Source of the DNA: Pseudomonas sp. C1C7
GTDB lineage: Bacteria; Pseudomonadota; Gammaproteobacteria; Pseudomonadales; Pseudomonadaceae
NCBI RefSeq assembly: GCF_013359595.1
Contig: NZ_JABFMP010000051.1
Location: forward strand, 1-39,267
Direction: 5' to 3'
Length of the DNA stretch: 39,267 nt
Part shown: piece after piece, positions 22,934 to 32,700 of the stretch
How the letters are laid out: every line of letters starts with the position of its first letter
How positions within the stretch are numbered: position 1 is the stretch's first letter
Position numbers and translations under genes: made by a program
The notes under the pieces: model-generated
Databases searched by the model: none
Seen by the model: only the letters and a program-made list of their open reading frames with translations
Told to the model about the DNA's origin: nothing

Positions 22934-25900
22934 TCAAACCGCTCCGCGTGGGGTGAAGGCCTCGAGCTGCGCACCCAGCTGCTGATGCAGAGTGGTCTGT
23001 TCGAGGATGGTCAAGTGTTGTGCCTGGATCACTTCGCGGGTCAATCGACCGCTGCTCAGGCGTTCCCAGTGCGGGTCGACGAAGGCGCTGTCGGCCAGGG
23101 TGTCGCTGGCCCACCACAGATGCACGTCACAGCTTAGCCGTGGCGGCTGGAAGGTCGCCAACAGATGCTGGGTATGCTGCTGGTAGCGCAGCCGCGTTTG
23201 CAGGTGCTCCCAGCTGTCGCCATCCAGTTGCAGGCCTTGCTGACGCGCCCACTGCACCAGTTCCGGCAGGCGAGCGGCCGGTGCCAGGGCTTGCAGTTGC
23301 GCGGTCAATGCTGTGAGAACCGCCGGTGGCAGCTGGCGCATCAGCGTCTGGCTGTCCGCGGTCAGGGCCGGCACGGCCGAGGCCAGCAGCGCCTCGACGC
23401 TGTCTTCCGGCGCCTGATGCTGGTACTGCGAATCGACAATCCCGAGGAAGGCCACCTGTTCACCCGCGCGCTCCAGGTGCGCGGCGGCGGCAATCGCCAG
23501 CAATCCACCGAGGGAGAAGCCCAGAAGGTGATAGGGCCCTTGCGCCTGCTGCTCGCGCAGATGCTCGACATACAGCGCAGCCAGACTGTCGATATCGCCG
23601 CCCAGCGCCGTGCTGTCGTCGGTCAGATAAGCCGCCTGCAAGCCCCACAGATTCCACGCCGGCAACGGTGAGCGCAGCGCGCGGTAGTCCTGCACGTGCC
23701 CGGTGGACGGGTGGAAGCAGAACAGGTTCGGCGCCGCGACGTTATCCTGCGTCGCCAGCTTCACCAGCGGCGAAAGCTTGAGCTCGGCCTGCACCAGCGC
23801 GGCGAACGCCGAAACGCTCGGCGCGGTGAACACGGCATTGACCGTCACCGGAGCCGAAAGCACGGTCTGCAAGCGGCTGGCCAGGGTCACCGCCGCCAGC
23901 GAATGGCCGCCGAGTTCAAAGAAGTCATCGTCGATACCGACCCGTTCGAGCCCCAGCACTTGCGCCCAGACCTCAGCGAGCAGAGCTTGCAGCGGCGTGC
24001 GCGGCAGGGCGCTGCCGACGCTGTCGAGCACCTTGTCGGCCCATTGCTGCAAGGTCTTGCGATCAAGCTTGCCGTTGCCCATCAGCGGCAGCGCTTCGAC
24101 GATCCGCAATGCCGGCAGCATGTAGTCCGGCAGGCGATCCTGGGCCTGGCCGTGCAGTTGCGCCACGGTCACCGATTGTCCCGGCGCCAGGGTCAGGAAG
24201 GCGAACAACTGCTGACCCCATTCACCCTTGGCCAGGCATTCCACCGCCGCCTGGGCCACGCCCGGCAGGCTCGCCAGTTGTGCCTGGATCTCGTCCAGCT
24301 CCACCCGGAAACCACGGATCTTCACCTGGCGGTCGGCACGGCCGCTGATTTCCAGGCTGCCGTCATGGCGATAACGGGCCAGGTCGCCGGTGCGGTACAG
24401 GCGTTCGCCCGCCACCTCGATAAAGCGCTCGCTGCTCTGTTGCGCATCCAGATACCCCCGCGCCACTTGCGGGCCGGCGATATACAGTTCGGCGTTGACC
24501 CCGGGTGCGACCACTTCCCGCTGCTCATCGAGCAGATACAGACGCATGCCGTCCAGACGATCGCTCAGCGGCAGGCGACGGTAATCGCAGGCCGGATCGA
24601 GCCGGTGCATCGCCACCCCGACCGTGGTTTCGGTGGGGCCGTAGTGGTTGAAGATCGTCAGCGACGGTGCCAATTCACGCAGGCTTTGCAGCAGGCGCGG
24701 CGAGCAGCTTTCGCCACCGACGATCAGCTGTTTGCGTGGCAGCACGGCGGCGCTGCGGCCGTGCAGCAGCCAGGCATCGAGCAGCGACGGCACGATTTTC
24801 AGGTGATCGATCGGATAGGCCGCTTGCCAGTCCGCCCAAGCCTGGGCATTCATCGCGGTGTCCTTGTCCAGAATGTGCAATTCACCGCCGCTGAGCAGGG
24901 CGGGGAACAGCAGGGTGTAACCCAGGTCCGCCGCCAGCGCGGTGACCACGGCGCTGCGTTCCCCCGGTTGCAAATCAAGGCGACGGGTCACGCTGGCGAT
25001 GTAACTGGCGAGCTGGCCATGTTCGACGATCACGCCTTTTGGCGTGCCGGTGCTGCCGGAAGTGAACAGCACATAGGCGGCGTCCTGGGGGAGAATCTCG
25101 GTATCCAGTGCCGTCATCGGGCTTTGATGCCAAGCCGCTGTATCGCGCAAGTCCAGGCTGCCCACCGAAGGCAAGGCCGGGCCATTGCCGGCCGCACCGC
25201 TGAGGACGAACACCGGTTGCGCCTGTTGCAGAATCGCCAGGGAACGCTGCGCCGGTTGTTGCACGTCCAGCGGCACGAACGCGGCGCCGCACTTGTGCAC
25301 GGCGAGCATCGCCAGAACCATCGATGCCGAGCGCTCCAGATACAACGCCACCCGGTCTTCAGCCCCCACGCCCTGGGCGCGCAAGTAGTGCGCCAGCTGA
25401 TTGCTGCGCGCGTCCAGTTCGGCGTAGCTCAGGTGCTGAGTCCGGTCGCGCAGCGCCAAGTGATCGGGGAACTGGACAGCACAACGAGTGAAGCCCGCCG
25501 GCACGCTGACGAAGGCCTGCGCCGCAGCGGGGCCGTGCAATTCAGTCAGGGTCATGGAGAAGGTCGGCGAATGCAGCGACAGTTCGGCCAGGGTCTTGCC
25601 GGCATCACCGACGGCATCGATCACCAGCGACTGCAACTGCTCCAGCAGAACCAGCGCCGCCTGTTCGCTGTAGCGGTTCGGCAGATGGCACAGGTTCAGG
25701 CGATAGCCGCCCTCGACGGCTTCAGCCACCAGCAGCAACTCGATGCCCGGAGGTATGGCGTGAACATCCTGCACCGTGAAAGACGCAGCACTGCTGCCCA
25801 GCCAATCGAAGCGCTGACCCGGGCTGGCGCTCCACTGGTACCCATAACGGGAACCCTCGGCCGCGCCACCGTACTCCTGCCACTCCGTGGCCGCTTCGCA

Positions 25901-26734
25901 ACGTGCCTGCAAATCCGTCAACGCCTGGACAAAGCGGCTGTCGGTGGCCGGCTCGAAGCGCAAGGGCAGGGCCTTGGCGAACAGCCCCCAGCAGTCGGCG
26001 AGTTCTTCGTAGTCGTCGCGGCAGTCATGCACCCAGTTCAGTGTCAGGGCGGGCGTGTCGCCGGTGCTCAGACGTTGCAGCAGCACGCCCCAGGCGGTCA
26101 TCAACACCTGCTCGGGGGACGCGTCGTGACGCTGGCAAAAGCTGTCCAGTGCCGTGCTCAAAAGGGTGCTGGCCGTCAGGCGAGTCGTAACAGGCGCATC
26201 AGCCTGATCGCTGCGCACCTGACGATAAAGCAGCTCATTGCCAGCCTGCTCATCCAGTGCCTGGCTAGACCAGAACTGCCGGCCCAGCGCGGCGTCTTCA
26301 TCAGTCTGCAAGTCCTGCAGCCAGGCGCTGTACTGGGTGTAGGTCATGGCCTCGTCATCGAACGCTGGCACAGACCCCGAACCCAGCGCTTCGGCCAAGC
26401 GCAGCAGGGTGCCACGGTCGGCGCCCAATGCTGGCAGTTGCAGGGTCACCCGGTACAGGTTGTTCGCCAGGTTTTCCACCTCGACGCTGATGGCGTCAGG
26501 TGCAGCGGCCGCTGCGACCTGCAACGGCACTTGCAAGCCCGGCTCCGGCCGTACCCGCAAGCGCAAGGCTTCGTGGGCCGCGCTGAAAGCGGCCAACCGT
26601 TCCTGCAAACGGTCCAGCGCCAGCTCGCCGGACACCTCCAGTTCCAGGCGCGCCGCCGGCAACCCGGCCAACCACTGGCTGCGTTGCTGCGGCGACAGGG
26701 CGAAGGCGTCTTCGCGTTGTTCGAAAGCGGTCAT
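22934..26734 (-). CDS. Terminal NRPS: degenerate C - A(Asp) - T - TE
   Basis: The 1266-residue protein ends the assembly line. Residues about 1-415 resemble a condensation domain (ALSPQQ, HEALRLRV, FAKALPLRF) but the HHxxxDG motif is missing; the corresponding region reads LQLPALGADRGT. The adenylation domain (about 420-905) has LFTSGSTGTPKG, YRTGD and NGKLDRK. Its specificity residues, read by hand as D-L-T-K-I-G-H-V-G, are the aspartate code. The carrier has Ser945 (FFELGGHSL). A type I thioesterase follows with nucleophile Ser1074 (GFSLGG) and likely His1240, and should release the peptide. The start overlaps the stop of the upstream NRPS by 4 bp (ATGA). The degenerate N-terminal domain is a candidate interface domain that presents carrier-bound Asp to the fused hydroxylase of the upstream protein. 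Confidence 0.93.
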   Translation of the reverse strand: MTAFEQREDAFALSPQQRSQWLAGLPAARLELEVSGELALDRLQERLAAFSAAHEALRLRVRPEPGLQVPLQVAAAAAPDAISVEVENLANNLYRVTLQLPALGADRGTLLRLAEALGSGSVPAFDDEAMTYTQYSAWLQDLQTDEDAALGRQFWSSQALDEQAGNELLYRQVRSDQADAPVTTRLTASTLLSTALDSFCQRHDASPEQVLMTAWGVLLQRLSTGDTPALTLNWVHDCRDDYEELADCWGLFAKALPLRFEPATDSRFVQALTDLQARCEAATEWQEYGGAAEGSRYGYQWSASPGQRFDWLGSSAASFTVQDVHAIPPGIELLLVAEAVEGGYRLNLCHLPNRYSEQAALVLLEQLQSLVIDAVGDAGKTLAELSLHSPTFSMTLTELHGPAAAQAFVSVPAGFTRCAVQFPDHLALRDRTQHLSYAELDARSNQLAHYLRAQGVGAEDRVALYLERSASMVLAMLAVHKCGAAFVPLDVQQPAQRSLAILQQAQPVFVLSGAAGNGPALPSVGSLDLRDTAAWHQSPMTALDTEILPQDAAYVLFTSGSTGTPKGVIVEHGQLASYIASVTRRLDLQPGERSAVVTALAADLGYTLLFPALLSGGELHILDKDTAMNAQAWADWQAAYPIDHLKIVPSLLDAWLLHGRSAAVLPRKQLIVGGESCSPRLLQSLRELAPSLTIFNHYGPTETTVGVAMHRLDPACDYRRLPLSDRLDGMRLYLLDEQREVVAPGVNAELYIAGPQVARGYLDAQQSSERFIEVAGERLYRTGDLARYRHDGSLEISGRADRQVKIRGFRVELDEIQAQLASLPGVAQAAVECLAKGEWGQQLFAFLTLAPGQSVTVAQLHGQAQDRLPDYMLPALRIVEALPLMGNGKLDRKTLQQWADKVLDSVGSALPRTPLQALLAEVWAQVLGLERVGIDDDFFELGGHSLAAVTLASRLQTVLSAPVTVNAVFTAPSVSAFAALVQAELKLSPLVKLATQDNVAAPNLFCFHPSTGHVQDYRALRSPLPAWNLWGLQAAYLTDDSTALGGDIDSLAALYVEHLREQQAQGPYHLLGFSLGGLLAIAAAAHLERAGEQVAFLGIVDSQYQHQAPEDSVEALLASAVPALTADSQTLMRQLPPAVLTALTAQLQALAPAARLPELVQWARQQGLQLDGDSWEHLQTRLRYQQHTQHLLATFQPPRLSCDVHLWWASDTLADSAFVDPHWERLSSGRLTREVIQAQHLTILEQTTLHQQLGAQLEAFTPRGAV

Positions 26735-29700
26735 GCCTGCACCTCGGCGTCGAGCTGTTCACGATTCATCATCTGCCCCATGGCGACACAGATCTTGCGT
26801 TCGCCTTCAAAAGGGTCGCGGGCGTGGGCCACCAGCATGTTGTCGAGCATCACCATGTCACCTTTCTGCCAGGCGAAACGCACGGCACAGTCCTCGTAAG
26901 CGGCGCCGATCACCTCCATGACCTCGTCTTCGATCACGCTGCCGTCGCCGTAATAGACGTTGCGCGGCAGGTTGCCCAGGCCGAACAGGTTGATCAGGTT
27001 GCTGCGCACTTCAGGCTCCAGGCACGCGCAGTGGTGCAGTTGTACCTGATTGAAGAACGACAGTTCACCGGTGTCCGGATGGGCGACGATGGCCGGGCAG
27101 TGCTGGGCGATTCGCAGGTTGTCCGCGCCCAGCCATTCCCATTGCATGCCGGTCTCGCGGCACTGACGCTCCACTTCTTCGCGCACTTCGGTCTTGAAGA
27201 AGTCCTGCCAGCGCACGTCCAGCTTGTCGGTGAAATGCCGCACGTACAGCAGGCCTTTGGCTTTGAGGCGCGCAACGATGTCCTCGGGCAGGCGTGCCAG
27301 TACCTGACGGCAATCGACGATGGGCGTGCAGCCGCCGCGCGGCGCCGGGATCTCGCAGAAGAACCACTGCTTGCGCGGCCATTGCGGCAGGTGCGAGCTC
27401 TCGTTGTGGAACAGGATCATGTGCTGCTCCGGGTACGGCGTCGAATGGTAAATGTTCTTGCCGGAGGTGTTCTTCGGCAGGTCGCCGTAGGTCCCGTACA
27501 GGTCCGGTTCGATGGCCTGCGCGAACTGCTCGAAAGCAGCTGCGTCGGGCAGGTTGAAGCCGCGGAACAGCAGGCCGCCGTGGGTGCGCAGCTGTTCGTT
27601 GATCCACGGCCGGGCTTGCAGCGCCCAGTGCACCGGGTCGAGATCGCCCAGCAGCGGTTCGATCACCAGCGGCAGCGCCTGGCCGTCGAGCAGCATGCGG
27701 GTGCGCACCTGCTCATGGGCCAGCTGACTCACGCCACAGGCGCGGGTTTGCTTGAGCTTGCTCATCTTCGACATCTTGCGGGCGCTGCGCGCGGCGGCAT
27801 CGTCCATCGGCGCTTCAGCTTGGGCAGGCGCTTGATCAGAGCTGCCCTCAAGGCGCCACGACCAGTCTTGCAGGGCTTGTTCAGGTGCAGTCACGATACG
27901 CTCCAGCAGATTTTCGAAGCCTTGTTCCAGGCGATTGACAGTCGGTGCGCCGAGCACGCTGGTGCGGTAGACCCAGCGCACGTTCAGGCCTTGCTCGTCG
28001 TCTTCCTCGACGAACACCGCGAGGTCGAACTTGCTGCTCTCCTGACCCGGCAGCAGATGTTCCTCGATGTCCAGGCCCGGCAGGCTGGCGTTGGTGTCCG
28101 GTGTGTTCTGCATCACGAACAGCACCTGCACCAGCGGATTGACCCCCGGCGTGCGCGGCGGTTGCAGCGCTTCCACCAGTTTGTCGAACGGCACCTGCTG
28201 GTGCTGGAACGCCGACAGGCAGTCGTCGCGCAGGCGTTGCAGGCGGGCGTCGAATCCCTCGCCTTCGGTGAGGCGCGCGCGGATCGGCAGCACGTTGACG
28301 AAGAAGCCGATCAGGTTCTCCACCGCCGGGTGTTCGCGGTTGGCCAGGTCGGTGCCGACGATGAAATCGTGGGCGCCGGTGGCTCGCTGCATCAGGCTGT
28401 TGAAGGCATTGAGCAGGACCATGAACAGCGTCGCCTTCTGTTCCTGGGCATAGGCCTTGAGCACTCGGGTCTGGGCCGGGGTGAAGCGTTGTTGCAGGGA
28501 CGCGCCCAGATAATCCGGACGGGCCGGACGCGCAGTGTCCAGCGGCAGTGGAATCAGGGTCGGCGCGCCTTCCAGCTGACGGCGCCAGTAGTCGATGGCG
28601 CGGGCCAGCAGGCGCTGTTGCGGTTCGCTGCGTTGCCAGTGGGCATAGTCGGCGTACTGGATCGGCAGCGGCGCGAAGACCGGCGTCGAACTAGTGCTGT
28701 AAGCCAGATAGCCGGTGATCAGCTCCTGCATCAGGATGCCCATGGACCAGGCATCGGTGGCGATGTGGTGCAGCACCACTTGCAGCACGTGATCGTCCTG
28801 ACCCAGGCGCAGCAGACTGGCACGCAGCATCGGCGCCTGTTGCAGGTCGAACGCACGCGCGGCCTGCTCGTCGATCAGGCGTTGCAGGGTTTGCATCTGC
28901 GCATCGCCCGCCAGCGCCGAGAGATCGGTCGGCGTCAGGTCGACGGTCGGTGCCGGACTGATGACCTGGATAGGCTGGTCGCCCTTGAGCTGGAAGGCGG
29001 TACGCAGCGACTCATGACGCTCCAGTACCAACTGCAAGGCTGCTTGCAGCGCGCCGATGTCCAGCGCACCGCGCATTCGCACCACCGAACCCATGTTGTA
29101 GGCCGCGCTCGGGCCTTCGAATCGGTCGAGGAACCACAGCCGTTGTTGAGCGAACGACAGCGGCAGCAGTTGGTCACGCGAGACAGGGACGATCTCGCTT
29201 TCGCTGTCCAGCCCGTTCTGCGCCTCACGCTGGCGGTCCACCGCCTGGGCCAGCTGCTCCAAAGTGCCGCCTTCGAACAGGATGCGCAGCGGCAGATTGA
29301 CCTCCAGGCGACGGCGAATCCGCGACAGCACCTGGGTGGCCAACAGGGAGTGACCGCCAATGGCGAAGAAGTCGTCGTGCACGCCGACGCTGTCCAGGCC
29401 GAGGATGTCCTGCCAGAGTTCGGCCAGGACTTTCTCGGTTTCCGTGCGCGGCGCCACGCGTTGTTGCTGATCCTGCTCGGCCAGCGGCACGTCCAGGGCG
29501 GCGAGGGCACGGCGGTCGACCTTGCCGTTGGGGTTGAGCGGCAGTTGCGCCAGATTCAGCCAGCGGGCCGGCACCATGTAGGCCGCCAGTTGCTGGCCCA
29601 GGTAGGCACTGAGCACCTGCTGCGCGGATTCGCTGGTGAATTCGGCGGCGCTGTCGAGCACGTACCAGGCCACCAGTTGCAGCGCGCCACGGGCGTCGGG

Positions 29701-32700
29701 CAGGGCCAGTACCGCCGCGCTGTTGACTGCCGGGTGCTGCATCAGGCGGTTTTCGATTTCGCCCAGTTCGATACGCAAACCACGGATCTTGACCTGCTGG
29801 TCGCGACGACCCAGGTATTCGAACACGCCATCGGCACGCATCCGGCCGATGTCACCGGTGCGATACAGGCGCGCGCCCGGCTCGAACGGATGATCGACAA
29901 AGGCTTCGCGGGTGCGTTGCGGGTCGCGCAGGTAACCGCGGCCGACGCCGATCCCCCCGATACACAGCTCGCCCGGAACACCGATCGGCACCATGCGCAG
30001 GTCGGCATCGAGCACGAACATCTGGTTGTTGGCGGTCGGCGTGCCGATCGGCATATGCAGGCAATCGGCGTCCGGTGCCTGGGTGATGGCATGGAAAGCC
30101 ACGTCGTCCGAACACTCGGCCGGGCCGTAGGCGTTCATCATCGGGATGTTCGGGAAGCGTGCGCACCAGTCTCGCGCCAAGGCCGGTGGCAGGGCTTCGC
30201 CGGTCGGCAGCAACCAGCGCAGGCTGCTCAGACCGTGTTGCGCCTGGCTTTCCTGGAGCATGCCGCGAATCAGCGCCGGCACGGTTTCCAGCAGGGTCAG
30301 GCCGTGCGCCTGAACGGCATCGAGCAAGGCCAGCGGATCGTGGGCCTGGGCATCCGGGAGGATGTGCACGGTGGCGCCGAACAGCGGCGCGGCGAGGAAC
30401 TGCCACACGCAGATATCGAAGGCCGCCGAGGCGGTCTGGGCGATACGGTCGTGCTCACCCAGGCCCAGGGACGGCACCTTGCCGAACATGTTGTTGAGCA
30501 TGCCGCGCTGCTCGACCATCACGCCTTTGGGCTTGCCGGTGGAGCCGGAGGTGAAGATCACGTAGGCCAGCTGGTCCGGATTGTGGACGTAGCTGACCGC
30601 CGGCTGCTCGGCGCCTTGCCAGAGGATCTGGGTGATCAGGCAGGTCGGTTGTCTGGCCATTTGCGGCAGGACGTTGTCCAGGGTCGCCTTGGCGTGTTCG
30701 CACACCAGCAGCACCGGCGCTTCACCCAGCTCCAGCAGTTCCGCCAGGCGCGCAGGCGGTTGCTGGATGTCCAGCGCCTGGAACGCGGCGCCGGCCTTGA
30801 GGGTGGCGATCATCATGGTCAACAGTGCCAGGCCGCGTTCGGCAAACAGCGCCACCAGGGTTTCCGGGCCGACGCCTTTGGCTTGCAGCGCGCGGGCGAT
30901 GCCGTTGGTGCGGCGGTCCAGCTCGGCGTAGGTCAGCGATTCGCCCTGGCAGACCGCGGCGATGTGCTGCCCACGGTTGCGCACCTGATCGGCGAACAGC
31001 GCGGCATAACCACGCTCCAGCGGGAAATCCACGGCGCTGCGGTTGTATTCCACCTGCAACTGCTGACGCTCGGCCGACGGCAGCATGTGCAGGCTGCCCA
31101 GCGTGGCATGTGGCTCATCGAGCATGCTGGTCAGCAACTGCACCAGATGCCCCAGCATGCGCTGGACGGTCTCGCCGGTGAAACGCTGGTTGTCGTAGGA
31201 CAGGCGAATGCCCAGGCGATCGCCGGGGTAGAGCACCACGGTCATCGGGAAGTTGGTGTGCACCCGGTCTTCGTAGATGTCGATGCTGAAGTTGTCCAGT
31301 TGCACGCTGCTGATATCCAGCGGGGCGTTTTCGAACACCACCAGGCTGTCGAACAGTTGCTGGCCGCGCGGCACACCGCTGCAACGCTGGATGTCCACCA
31401 GCGAGGTACTTTCGTGTTCGCGCAGTTGCGCGTTGTGCGACATCAGGGCCTGCAGCCAGTCGCAGACCAGCGCCTGTGGGTCGACATCGACCCGCAGCGG
31501 CAGGCTGTTGATGAAGATCCCGACCATTTCCTCGACCCCGGCCAGATCGGTAGGGCGACCGGCCACGGTGACGCCGAACAGCACGTCGCGATTGCCGCTG
31601 TAGCGCGACAGCAACAGGGCCCAGGCACCTTGAATCCAGGTGTTGGGCGTCAACTGGTATTGCTGGCACAGCTGCTGCAAACGCTGGGTCTGGGCGATGC
31701 TCAGGGTGCGGTCCTGATCGCCGACCGCTTCCGGCGCCTGCTCGGCACGGGCCGGCGGGCTGTCCACGTGCAACGGCGTCGGCTCGCTGAAGCCCGCGAG
31801 ATCGGCTTGCCAGAAGGCCAGGGCCGCGGCCATGTCGTGGCGCTCCAGCCAGCTCATGTAGCCACGGAACGAACGGAACAGCGGACGCGCCACCGGCTCC
31901 TGACGCACGATCGCCTGATAGATCGCCAGCAGGTCTTCCATCAGCAAACCGAAGCACCAGGCATCGGTGAGGATGTGGTGGAAGCTGCGCACCACGGCGA
32001 AACGACGCTCGTCGAGCTGGAAAATCCGCAGGTGGGTCAACGGCGCGCGGGCCATGTCGAAGCCTTGCTGGCGCTGCGCTTCGAGGGCCTGGTCCATGGC
32101 CAGGCGCTGCTGCTCGGCATCGAGGTGGCGCAGGTCCTGCCAGTCGAACGCCGGGTCGGTCTTGCGGAACACGCATTGCAGCGGCGCGTGGTCTTCCTGC
32201 CACCAGAACGCGGTGCGCATCATCGGGTGGCGGTCGAGGAACAGCTGCCAGGCCGCTTCCATGGCGGGGCGTTGCAGGGCGCCGTCCCAGCTGTAGCGTT
32301 GCTGCATCAGGTAGATGCCGCTGTGGGGTTGCAGCAGGGTGTGCAGCAGCATGCCCTGTTGCATCGACGACAGTGGATAGAGGTCCTCGATGTTCGGCCA
32401 GTCCAGCGGCTCGGCCGCCAGGGTCGCCGCTTGCTTGTGGCACAGCGGGAAGGCCGCGCTGGCAGGGCGCAACTCGGGCTGGGCGAGCAGGGCGGCGAGG
32501 TCGGTCAGGCGTTGCACCAGTTGTGGTGCCCAGTCAGCGGCCAGCGTGCCTTCACAGCGCAGGTGCAGGCGACCGTCCTGCCAGCTGGCGTCCAGGGTCA
32601 GTGCGTAGTGGGGTGCCGACGGCCGATGCGCCGCTTCGACCTGGGTCAGGATCGCGCGTTGTTCGCGATGGCCGTCACGGTCGCCCAGCCAGCGGATGGC

